39,582 bases of DNA, from contig SXUL01000014.1 of assembly GCA_005790545.1 (NCBI GenBank), positions 1-39,582 of the forward strand, in the 5' to 3' direction. This document shows, piece after piece, positions 23,565 through 32,600 of the stretch. The stretch is from Planctomycetia bacterium. Lineage in GTDB: Bacteria; Planctomycetota; GCA-002687715. A program made the position numbers and the translations under genes. The notes below the pieces were generated by a model. The model was not told the DNA's origin. It saw only the letters and a program-made list of their open reading frames with translations, and did not search any database. Numbering within the stretch: position 1 is the first letter of the stretch; each line of letters begins with the position of its first letter.

Positions 23565-24272
23565 TCAAGCGCCAATCCGCTCTCGAGGCCTTTCAGCCTC
23601 GTGGCGTGCCCATCCGTCACAAAGATCAGTCGGGAATGGGGGGGGGACCCCTTTCCAAACGTTTTTCCCCGAGAACCTGCGGGCCCAGAGTTTCTGAACC
23701 TCCCGCCCTTCACTCACAGATTTGAACATGGTGTGAGCTCTCGTGATGTAGATGCGACTTCGATTCAAGCCCGTTGCACGCCAGCGCGCCAGGCGGGCTG
23801 CAATCTGTCGCCTCGTCATTCCATTGATGCGCTGCCAAATGATGATCTCACGGTATGGCGAAGGAAGCTGGCTCGCCGTGGCGAGAATGTATCGACGCAC
23901 GTCCTCATTGAGATCCACTTCCTCCAACGAGGCTTCCACTTCAGAATCGACATGCATTCGTCGAGCTTCAGAATTGCTGGCTCGGAATCCGCTGCGAGCA
24001 CGATTGCTCGTTCGACGTCGAACAATGTTCGCTGCCACGCCGCAAATCCAGGCCCCCAAGTGCACAGTCGGCGGTGCCTTCCGGATCGTCGCAAAGTCAT
24101 CGGTCATCAACACATCAATCAGATCACTCTCCAACTCTTCCTGCTGGGTGCGCCCCCAGACGCGAGAGGCTGCCGCGCCCTTCGCGATGCTCATCAACTT
24201 TTCCAGAGCCAATAGCCGATCTCGCCCGAGGCACTCAAGCCACTCGGGGATCGAAGTCAGAATTGCGTTCAT
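23565..24272 (-). CDS. Sigma-70 family (ECF-like) RNA polymerase sigma factor
   Basis: 235 aa from MNAILTSIPEW at 24272. A region 2-like helix (LIDVLMTDDFATIRKAPPTV, HLGAWICGVAANIVRRRTSN) is followed by a linker. A region 4-like helix-turn-helix is LATASQLPSPYREIIIWQRI with NGMTRRQIAARLARWRATGLN and RSRIYITRAHTMFKS, typical of ECF sigma factors that bind -35 promoter elements. It lies upstream of two extracytoplasmic-type genes in the same direction, so it may control them and itself. A run of nine C on the coding strand (23638-23646) lies in the last codons. No anti-sigma gene is recognisable next to it. GC is lower than in the flanks. Confidence 0.75.
   Translation of the reverse strand: MNAILTSIPEWLECLGRDRLLALEKLMSIAKGAAASRVWGRTQQEELESDLIDVLMTDDFATIRKAPPTVHLGAWICGVAANIVRRRTSNRARSGFRASNSEARRMHVDSEVEASLEEVDLNEDVRRYILATASQLPSPYREIIIWQRINGMTRRQIAARLARWRATGLNRSRIYITRAHTMFKSVSEGREVQKLWARRFSGKNVWKGVPPPFPTDLCDGWARHEAERPRERIGA
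23638..23646 (-). repeat. C9 homopolymer in the sigma-factor 3-prime end
   Basis: Nine G on the plus strand are nine C on the coding strand, read as Val-Pro-Pro-Pro. A one-base gain would stop translation seven codons later. A one-base loss would shift into a different 48-residue tail ending at 23504. The tract lies after region 4. Confidence 0.7.
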
Positions 24273-24402
24273 CCTGGTGAGGTGGCCATGCTTTCTGGCA
24301 GCCCCTTGCCACACATCACAACACGGGCAGGTTCCACCGTCAACTTTTCCGAGCCAGCTACTTCATCTGCGCCGATCCGCTGACGCATGGGCGAGGCACC
24401 CG

Positions 24403-25188
24403 TTACACAAGCGCGCCAGAATCGTGGTTCAGCACTTGGCCGGTGAATGAACGCGCGGCGGGGCTGAGAAGGAAGCGCACGTGGGCCGCGACTTCGTCAG
24501 GCGTGAGGAAACGCTTCAGGGGCAACGCCTCCTCGAAGAAACGGCGCGCCTCCTCCGCGGTCAATCCCATGCCAGGTGCTTGGGCTGCGATGCTCTCACG
24601 CGCCATGTCGGTATTCACCCAGCCAGGTTGCAAGCAGTTGACCGTGATGCGTCGCGGCGCGAGGTCGAGAGCGAGCGCACGTGCGAGCCCGGCGAGGCCG
24701 GCTTTCGCAGCGCAGTAGCCATGCTGTCCGGGAATTCCGATCCGTCCGAGGATGGAACCGATCAACACCACGCGGCCGTCGTCTTCGAGGCGCGGCATGA
24801 GCGTGCGCAGGAGCCGCATGGGGCTCACGAGGTCGGCCTCGATCATGGCGTGGAAATCCGCCGGGTTACCTGCGAGAGGTGTGCCCCGGTTCAGCGCATG
24901 GGCGATGACCACGCCGCGGAAGCCACGCCCCGTGAAGGGAGGACTGGCGAGCGCACGGTCCACTGCTGCGCGGTCAGCCAGATCGAGAGCCGCAGTTTCG
25001 ATGCGCGTCGTGGCGCCGAGGCCCCCTTCGATGGCGAGCTTGGCGAGGTCGGTGGCCGAACGCGCGACCGCGAGAATGTCAGAGCCCTCGCGCACGAGGC
25101 TTCGCGCCACCGCGCGGCCGATGCCTCGCGAGGCTCCGGTGACGAGAATCCGCGCACGTTCTGGTACTGGTCCGGCCATGGCCGACAT
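24403..25188 (-). CDS. Short-chain dehydrogenase/reductase (SDR)
   Basis: 261 aa NAD(P)-dependent oxidoreductase of the classical SDR type. The Rossmann motif is [18 protein letters not shown]. The family motifs are [12 protein letters not shown], the Asn-type [10 protein letters not shown], the Ser in [12 protein letters not shown], the active-site pair Tyr-x-x-x-Lys in GYCAAKAGL, and the PG motif [13 protein letters not shown]. The C-terminal [22 protein letters not shown] is the usual FabG-like end (SxxAxxxTGQxLxVDGG), with the final Gly-Gly altered to Ser-Gly. Substrate unknown. The start MSAMAG at 25188 is preferred over a longer frame that would reach into the region of the parC-like start. 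It is divergent from parC, with 113 bp between starts. Confidence 0.85.
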   Translation of the reverse strand: MSAMAGPVPERARILVTGASRGIGRAVARSLVREGSDILAVARSATDLAKLAIEGGLGATTRIETAALDLADRAAVDRALASPPFTGRGFRGVVIAHALNRGTPLAGNPADFHAMIEADLVSPMRLLRTLMPRLEDDGRVVLIGSILGRIGIPGQHGYCAAKAGLAGLARALALDLAPRRITVNCLQPGWVNTDMARESIAAQAPGMGLTAEEARRFFEEALPLKRFLTPDEVAAHVRFLLSPAARSFTGQVLNHDSGALV

Positions 25189-25301
25189 TCTCGCGCCGCG
25201 CAGAATCCCCGCAAGCCGGAGCGGGCGTGTGCCTGGGCCTCTGGCCCTTATCATCGCGACGTCCGGCGGGCGGCCGGGCGGGACGCATCGGGGAGCATCG
25301 C

Positions 25302-27656
25302 GTGAGCCGGAAAAAGAAGGGGCCACCAACTGGCGCCGGATTGTTCGAACGTGTGGCTGAACAGCCGGTGGCCTTGCACACCGCGGCGGAAGAGCGCTAC
25401 CTCAACTACGCGTTGAGCGTCATCACCGCGCGCGCGCTCCCTGACGTCCGCGACGGACTGAAGCCCGTGCAACGGCGCATCCTCTACACCATGCACGAGC
25501 AGGGGCTCGATGCGAAGGCCAAGCCGAGGAAGTGCTCGAAGGTGGTGGGCGATGTGATGGGCAACTATCACCCGCACGGCGGCGATGCCATCTACGAAGC
25601 CCTCGTGCGCATCGCGCAGGACTTCGCTCTGCGCGTGCCGCTCGTCGACGGCCACGGCAATTTCGGCTCTCTCGACGGCGATGCGGCGGCAGCCATGCGC
25701 TACACGGAATGCCGCCTCTCCAGCGCCGCGGCGGCGCTCCTGGACGAACTCGGCCAGAAGACGGTGCCGCTGCGCTCGAACTATGACGGCACGCGCGAAG
25801 AACCGGTGGTGCTACCGGCAGCCGTACCGAATCTCCTCTTCAATGGCTGCACCGGCATCGCTGTGGGCATGGCGACGCAGGTGCCGCCTTTCAATCCGCG
25901 CGAAGTGCTCGCCGCGGCGCTGAAACTCCTCGATCACCGCGACCTGCAGCCCGCGCAACTCGCGAAGATCATCAAGGGCCCGGACTTCCCCACCGGCGGT
26001 TGGGTCCTCAACTCCGCAGAAGATCTGCGGGAAATCCTGCGCACAGGCTCGGGCAGCCTGAAGGTGCGCGCGGTGCACGAGGAAGGCGAAGCCACGCGCA
26101 CCGCGCAGAGCATCATCATCACGGCCATCCCCTACGGCGTGAACAAGGCGACACTGGTGGAAGCCATTGCCGCAGTCGTGACGGACAGGAAGCTCCCGCA
26201 ACTGCTCGACGTGCGGGATCTCTCGGCGGAAGACGTGCGCATCGAACTCGAACTCAGGAAGGACGCCGACGTTGAACTCGTGATGGCGTGGCTCTTCAAG
26301 AACACGCCTCTCCAAGTGAGCTGGGGCGTGAACATGACCTGCCTCGTGCCCACCTCGAAAGAGGACATTCTCCGCCCCGAGCGCATCGGTGTGCGCGAAG
26401 TGCTCCTGCACTTCCTCGATTTCCGCCTCGAGGTGGTGACGCGGAAACTCGCCGATGAACTGGCCGCCCTCGAAACGCGCCTGCACATCCTCACCGGCCT
26501 CGAGAAGATCTTCGATGCCCTCGACGAGATCCTGAAGATCATCCGGAAATCGGAAGGCAAGGCCGACGCCGCAGAGAAGATCATGGAGCGCTTCGAGCTC
26601 GACGCGATCCAGACCGAGGCGATCCTCGAACTGAAACTCTGGCGCCTCGCGCGCCTCGAAATCCTCGTCATCCGCGAGGAACTGGATGCGCGCTGGGCCC
26701 GAGCCAAGGCCGTGAAGAAACTCCTCGGCGATGTGAAAGGCCGTTGGGAGATCGTGCGCAGCGAACTGAACGCTGCCCTGGACCAGTGGAAGAAGGACCC
26801 GCGCGGCGAGCGCAGGACGCTCATCGAAACCGCGGCCGAGGCGCCGGAACTCCGTGACGAGGACTTCATCGTCGAAGAGGAAAGCTGCGTCATCCTCACG
26901 CGCGATGGCTGGGTGAAACGGCAGCGCGAGGTGAAGGACCTCTCGAAAACGCGGCTCAGGCAGGGCGACGAGGTGCTCGCCGCAGTCACCGCCTCCACAC
27001 GTGCGACGGTCGCCTTCTTCACTGATCGCGGCACCTGTTGCACAGCGCGCGTGGCAGATCTTCCCGCGAGCTCCGGCCACGGCGAACCCATCCAGAAGTT
27101 CTTCAAGCTCGATGACGGCGAGCGCATGGTGACCGCGGTGAGCCTCGACCCGAAAGTTGCTGGCGCCATCACGGCTGCTGAAGGCGTGGAACCTCCACGC
27201 CATGCTCTCGCCCTCACCAGCGATGGCATGAGTGTGCGCTTCCCTCTCGCGAGCTTCATCGAGCCAAGCACGAAGAACGGCCGCCGGTACATGAAACTGA
27301 ACGAGGGCGCGCGCGTACTCGGCATCGAGATCATCGGCGGCAACGAGATCGTCATCGCGGCAACGAAGCAGGCTCGTGCGCTGCTCGCCCCCGCGAGCGA
27401 AGTCGCATTCCTCGCAGGCCCGGGCAAGGGCGTCATCTTCATCAAGCTGGCTGATGGCGACGAGGTCCTCGGGTTCATCGCCTCCACGGGTGATCGGGAC
27501 CTCCTCACAGTGCAGACCACGCGCGGTGCCGAGCAGACCATCAGCACGACGAAGTACGAGCCGACCGGCCGCGGAGGTGCCGGCCGCGAACTCATGAAGA
27601 CCGGCGGCTTCACCGCCATCGTGCGCGAGACGCCGCGCACCGGGGAGGATGCCTGA
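25302..27656 (+). CDS. parC: Type II topoisomerase subunit A, topoisomerase IV-like
   Basis: 784 aa, GTG start at 25302 with GGGGAG six bases upstream. The DNA-cleavage domain begins [20 protein letters not shown]. The catalytic Tyr 134 is in [10 protein letters not shown]. The quinolone-pocket loop reads [11 protein letters not shown] (residues 90-100), with Asp 95 where Ser is usual and Glu 99 at the second position. The C-terminal domain lacks the QRRGGxG box that defines supercoiling GyrA. At that place it reads [17 protein letters not shown]. That absence, and the ParE-length partner, argue for topoisomerase IV (decatenation/relaxation), though a diverged gyrase is possible. The stop is one base before the parE-like ATG at 27658. 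Confidence 0.85.
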   Translation: MSRKKKGPPTGAGLFERVAEQPVALHTAAEERYLNYALSVITARALPDVRDGLKPVQRRILYTMHEQGLDAKAKPRKCSKVVGDVMGNYHPHGGDAIYEALVRIAQDFALRVPLVDGHGNFGSLDGDAAAAMRYTECRLSSAAAALLDELGQKTVPLRSNYDGTREEPVVLPAAVPNLLFNGCTGIAVGMATQVPPFNPREVLAAALKLLDHRDLQPAQLAKIIKGPDFPTGGWVLNSAEDLREILRTGSGSLKVRAVHEEGEATRTAQSIIITAIPYGVNKATLVEAIAAVVTDRKLPQLLDVRDLSAEDVRIELELRKDADVELVMAWLFKNTPLQVSWGVNMTCLVPTSKEDILRPERIGVREVLLHFLDFRLEVVTRKLADELAALETRLHILTGLEKIFDALDEILKIIRKSEGKADAAEKIMERFELDAIQTEAILELKLWRLARLEILVIREELDARWARAKAVKKLLGDVKGRWEIVRSELNAALDQWKKDPRGERRTLIETAAEAPELRDEDFIVEEESCVILTRDGWVKRQREVKDLSKTRLRQGDEVLAAVTASTRATVAFFTDRGTCCTARVADLPASSGHGEPIQKFFKLDDGERMVTAVSLDPKVAGAITAAEGVEPPRHALALTSDGMSVRFPLASFIEPSTKNGRRYMKLNEGARVLGIEIIGGNEIVIAATKQARALLAPASEVAFLAGPGKGVIFIKLADGDEVLGFIASTGDRDLLTVQTTRGAEQTISTTKYEPTGRGGAGRELMKTGGFTAIVRETPRTGEDA

Positions 27657-27657
27657 C

Positions 27658-29550
27658 ATGGCCTACAGCGCGAAAGACATCGCGGTTCTCGAGGGCCTGG
27701 AACCGGTCCGGAAGCGCCCCGCCATGTACATCGGCGGCGTTGATTCGAACGGCCTGCATCACCTCGCTTGGGAGATCCTCGACAACTCCATCGACGAGGC
27801 CATGAACGGCCACGCGGACACCATCACGCTCACCCTCGCAAAGGACAAGAAGACGCTGTCCGTCTCGGACAACGGACGCGGCATTCCCGTGGACACGCAC
27901 CCGAAGACGGGGAAAAGCGCGCTCGAGACCATCCTCTGCACGTTGCATGCAGGCGGCAAGTTCGAGCGCAATTCGTACCGCACGTCGGGTGGTCTTCACG
28001 GCGTGGGTGCCAGTGTCGTGAACGCGCTCGCCGAGTGGCTGCACGCGAAGGTGAAGCGCGAGGGCGCACACCACGAGATGGAGTTTTCACGCGGCAAGGC
28101 GAAAGGCAAGCTGAAGGAGACGGGGCCCGCACGCGGCACCGGAACCACCATCAGTTTCCGCGCCGATCCCGAGATCTTCCCGAAAACGGAGTTCGATCCC
28201 GAGCGCCTGCGCGAGAGGCTCGAAACCGCGAGCTACCTCCATCGTGGCGTCACCTTCTGCTTCGAAAACGGTGTGACGGGAACGAACGAGAGCTTCACGC
28301 ACGCGGGCGGCCTCTCGGACTGGCTCACGAAATTGCTTGCGGCACGCAAGGCCACTGCGGTGCACACGGACCCGTTCCTCCTCTCCTCCGAGTCGGATCC
28401 GCGCATGGAGATGGCACTCGTCTGGACCGAATCCACCGACGAGTTCCTGAAGAGCTACGTGAACGGCATCCCCACCGGTTCCGGTGGCACGCACGAAAAC
28501 GGCCTGCGCGCGGCGGTGTTGAAAGCATTGCGCAACGTCTTTGAAACGCACTCCATGCTGCCGCGCGGCGTCGAGGTGACGCCGGAAGACATCCGCGAGG
28601 GCACCTGCGTGCTCTTGAGCCTCTTCATCGAAGAGCCGCAGTTCCAGGGCCAGACCAAGGACCGCCTCAACAACCCGGAGGTGCAGGCCATCGTCGAGAC
28701 GAAGGTGCGCCAGGACCTCGAACACTGGCTGAACCACAACCGCAGCACGGCGGAGGCCATCGCGGCACGGGTGATTCTCGCGGCGCGCGCCCGCGCAGCC
28801 AGCCGCGCGGCGGGTCTCGAAGTGAAACGGAAGACCTCCGCGCGCCACCGCTTGAATCTGCCCGGCAAGCTCTCCGACTGCATCAGCACGGATGGCAACG
28901 AGACGGAGCTGTTCATTGTCGAAGGTGACAGTGCCGGTGGCTCGGCGAAGCAGGGACGCGATCGCACCACGCAGGCCATCCTGCCTCTCCGCGGCAAGGT
29001 GCTGAATGTCGAAGGCATGGTGGCGCGCAAGGTCGTCGAGAACCGCGAGCTGAACGACCTGACCACGGCACTCGGCTGCGGCATCGGCGAACACTTCGAC
29101 GTGGAGAAGCTGCGCTACGGCAGAGTCATCCTCCTCGCGGATGCAGACAGTGACGGCCACCACATCACCACGCTGCTCCTCACGTTCTTCTATCGCATGA
29201 TGCCGGGGCTCATCCGCGCCGGGCGCCTGTTCATCGCGCAGCCGCCGCTCTTCCGCGTGGACATCGGCAAGCAGACGTTCTGGGCGGCGGACGACGCTGC
29301 GCGTGACCGCATCCTTGCGGAGCATCGCGGCAAGGCGGAGATCACGCGCTTCAAGGGCCTCGGCGAAATGATGGCCGCGACTCTCTGGGAGACCACTCTC
29401 GATCCGGCCCAGCGGAGGCTCCTCAAAGTGGGCATCCCCGAGCCCCTCGCGGCGGAAAAGACCATCTCCGAACTCATGGGCAAGGATCCCCAGGCTCGCT
29501 TCGATTTCGTGATGAATCGCGCCGAATCAGCTGCCGCTCTTGATCTCTGA
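27658..29550 (+). CDS. parE: Type II topoisomerase subunit B, ParE-like
   Basis: 630 aa. The GHKL ATPase domain is visible: Asn in ILDNSIDEAMNG, SDNGRGIPVDTHPKTGKSAL, and the lid GGLHGVGASVVNAL. The Toprim domain carries EGDSAGGSAKQGRD, ILPLRGKVLNVEG and DADSDGHH (metal-binding DxD). The ending includes RFKGLGEMMAATLWETTLDP and RRLLKV. The length equals typical ParE and lacks the long insert of proteobacterial GyrB. The ATG at 27658 is favoured because GGGGAGG is nine bases upstream; another ATG lies nine bases earlier. It sits directly after the A subunit, so the two form the A2B2 enzyme. Confidence 0.9.
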   Translation: MAYSAKDIAVLEGLEPVRKRPAMYIGGVDSNGLHHLAWEILDNSIDEAMNGHADTITLTLAKDKKTLSVSDNGRGIPVDTHPKTGKSALETILCTLHAGGKFERNSYRTSGGLHGVGASVVNALAEWLHAKVKREGAHHEMEFSRGKAKGKLKETGPARGTGTTISFRADPEIFPKTEFDPERLRERLETASYLHRGVTFCFENGVTGTNESFTHAGGLSDWLTKLLAARKATAVHTDPFLLSSESDPRMEMALVWTESTDEFLKSYVNGIPTGSGGTHENGLRAAVLKALRNVFETHSMLPRGVEVTPEDIREGTCVLLSLFIEEPQFQGQTKDRLNNPEVQAIVETKVRQDLEHWLNHNRSTAEAIAARVILAARARAASRAAGLEVKRKTSARHRLNLPGKLSDCISTDGNETELFIVEGDSAGGSAKQGRDRTTQAILPLRGKVLNVEGMVARKVVENRELNDLTTALGCGIGEHFDVEKLRYGRVILLADADSDGHHITTLLLTFFYRMMPGLIRAGRLFIAQPPLFRVDIGKQTFWAADDAARDRILAEHRGKAEITRFKGLGEMMAATLWETTLDPAQRRLLKVGIPEPLAAEKTISELMGKDPQARFDFVMNRAESAAALDL

Positions 29551-29551
29551 A

Positions 29552-29567
29552 GAGGGGCTTCCCCCTC
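29552..29567 (+). terminator. Candidate terminator hairpin after parE
   Basis: GAGGGG-CTTC-CCCCTC forms a 6-bp stem with a 4-base loop, starting two bases after the parE stop. There is no T-run. The following 29568-29622 contains no clear promoter. Confidence 0.4.
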
Positions 29568-29622
29568 GCGAAGCTTCCGGCGCCCCGTAGGATTTGTTCC
29601 GGATCCGGGCCCCTTGGCTGGC

Positions 29623-32600
29623 ATGATCGAGCGGCGCGGCGGATTCCCACCCTCCACGATGCTCGGTCGCACACTGCAAGGTCGCTACAGGATCGTGTCC
29701 GAAGTCGGACGCGGCGGCATGGGCGTTGTCTATGCCGCGAAGGACCTGCTGCTCGAGCGCGACGTGGCCGTGAAAATCGTGCCGCGCATGTCCATCACGC
29801 CGGACGCCGAAGACCGCATCCTGCGTGAGGCGCGCATCGTCGCCCGCATGGACCACCCCGGGATCGTGCCCGTCCACGACATGGGCCGTGACGACGAGGG
29901 GGTGTGGTTCGTGATGCCGCTCGTACCCGGCACGACGCTGCGCGAACACGTCAAGGGTGGAGCGCTCGCGCTTGCGGATGTACTGAGTGTCGCTGCGCAA
30001 GTCGCCGAGGCCGTCGCTTACTGCCACGCACACGGCGTGCTGCACCGTGATCTGAAACCCGGCAACGTGCTCATCACGCGCGAAGACCCAGGCATCCTGC
30101 GTGCGCGTGTCATGGACTTCGGCCTCGCCCGGGCGCAGGGTGACGAACACATCACGCGCACAGGGCTCATGATCGGGACTCTCGCCTACCTCGCGCCAGA
30201 GCTGGTGCGCGGCGAGCAGGTGGACGCCACGTCCGATATCTACGCCCTCGGGGTGATGCTCTACGAATGCATCCTCGGACGCCCGCCTTTCCGCGGCGAT
30301 CAAGACGCAGTGCTGCACCGCATCCTGCACGAGTCACCCAAGAGCTTCACGCGCTCCGGGCTGCAACTCGACCATGAACTCGAAACGCTCGTGCTCTCCT
30401 GCCTCGCAAAGAGGAAAGAGGACCGCCCGCCGGAGGCCACGACTGTGGCGAAGGGCCTCCGCGCCGCACTGCACCGCATCGCCGATTCCGAGGCGGGCTC
30501 CGAGATCCTGAGCCGCCCCCCGCCGACACCGCGCGAAGCGCAGGGTCCGGGCGTGTTCGTGGGCCGCGAACGCGAATACAGCGCCTTGAGTGCAGCTCTC
30601 GATGCCGCAGCCGAGGGGCGCGCGCAGATCGTCATCCTCACCGGAGACCCCGGCTCAGGACGTTCGCGTCTGGTTGCCGAATTCGGAGAGCAGGTGCGCG
30701 CCCGGGGCGACTCTCTTCTCACAGCGCAGTTCAACGGCGACGCCCTCACCGGTTGGACGGAACTGGTGCGTGCGCTGCTCGACCATCACAAGGACACACC
30801 CGCGCTGAAGGCCGCGCTGCCGCAGCTCATGCCGCAGTTGCAGGCGGCGCTGCCCGCTCTTGAGGGCGCACCGGAGAATGCAGGCAAGGTGGCCAATGCC
30901 CTGCCGCTGCCGCTGCCGCTGCCGGAACTTCTCGGGCGACTCATCGGCCTGCTCCCCGCAACGGTCGTGCTGCAACTCGAGGACCTGCACACGGTGCCAT
31001 GGCAGACGGACACGGTGACGGCGCTCTATCACCGACTGCAACGACGGCCCGTGCTCATGGTGATCTCCGCCGTCGAATCCGGGCGCGACCCCGAAGCCCC
31101 TACCTCACGGCTTCAGCGCCAACTCGCGGGCGATACCGGGCTGCATCAGCTGCGCCTCGGCCCACTCGAACGCGATGCCTATGGGCTTCTCGTCGAAAGT
31201 TTTCTGGGCGGCCCCGTGGATGACTCCACGTTCATCGAGAATTTGTGGCGCTCGACGGACGGCAACCCGCTCTTCACGCTGGAAATCCTGAAAGCTCAAC
31301 GCGACAGTTCGGCACTGGTCCGCAATGCAGCTGGTCACTTCGTTGTGGGAACCACGGCCTCGCCTCAGGAACTGCCACTTTCGGTGCGACACATCGTGGA
31401 ACAGCGCCTTGAAGGCCTCGCCGAACCCACGCGCGAAATCCTCCGCACCGCAGCCGTGCTGGGCGAACGCTTCCCGCTCCAGACCCTCACAGCTGCGCTT
31501 GGTCATGCACTGGATGAGGCCGCGCTGGAGAAACTCATCGAGCGCGGCCTCATGCAGGACGCGGTGCGCGGCGGCGAGGACTGGCTCCTCGTGCCGTCCT
31601 CCGTGGTGCGCGCGGTCCTCAGTGCCGACATGCCGCTCCGGCGCCGCCGACTCATTCACCAACGCGCCGCGGAGCATCTGGACCAGCGCGTGACGGACCA
31701 CGACACGACGACGTTGGCGCTGGTCGTCGAGCACGCCATCGAAGGTCAGGCCACGGCGCTCCTCTTCCGGCGCGCCGAGAGCTTCGCGCGTCAGGAGCTT
31801 CTTGCCGGACATGCTGCGAGTGCGCGGCGCGCAGCGCAGGCCTTGGTGACCACCGCCGCCCTGCATGGTGATGACGTGCGGCGCGGCAACGCGCTGCTGC
31901 TGCTCGCCCGCGCCGCCGCCATCGAGGGCGACCACACCGCAGCCTTCGAGGCTGCACGCGATTGCCTGCGGCAGCCGGAGACCTTGCCGACAGCTTTGCG
32001 CGTCGAAGCTGAGATCACGCGTGCGGAGGCTGCCTTCGCGCTGCGGAACATCGACGAAGCCGACACCGCTGTTGCCCGCGGAGCCGCTGCGCTCAGCCAG
32101 CTTGCAGGCGACGACTCGCAGACGCTCCGCCACCGCTTCGAACGCGTCGCGGCGAACCTCGCCATCCTGCGTGGCAGCGCCTCGGAAGCCCTGCACCCGG
32201 ATGCGCCGGAAGAGGCTGTCGTTGGAGGTACGCTCGACATCGCGCTCGCGACTCCTGGCTATTCAGCAGATCCCGCGGAATCGCGCATGCGCGATCACAC
32301 GGAGATGCTCGCCTGCCTGCACGAACCGCTCTTCAGCAGCGGGCCGGGTGGTCGGCCCATGCCGCATCTTGCTCTCGGGTTCGCCATGAATCCGGATGCC
32401 ACTCGATTCGAACTCACCCTGCGCCCAGGCGTGCGTTTCCACGATGGCCGCCCGTTCACCGCCGCGGCAGCACGCGAGAGCCTCCTGCACGCCCTTGAAC
32501 ACTCCGTCGGCTGGATCCGCGCAGGCCTCGATCTGCTGCAGCAGGGCAACATCGAAGCGCCCTCAGATGACAAACTCGTGCTGCAACTCGCCGGGCCTCT

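Noticed and set aside
25812-27659. 615-aa minus-strand open frame antisense to parC
   Set aside because: It is a codon-bias shadow of a well-recognised topoisomerase gene and has no family motifs.
31105-32196. 363-aa minus-strand open frame in the kinase
   Set aside because: Shadow frame with no domain; the plus frame is continuous through the whole kinase fusion.
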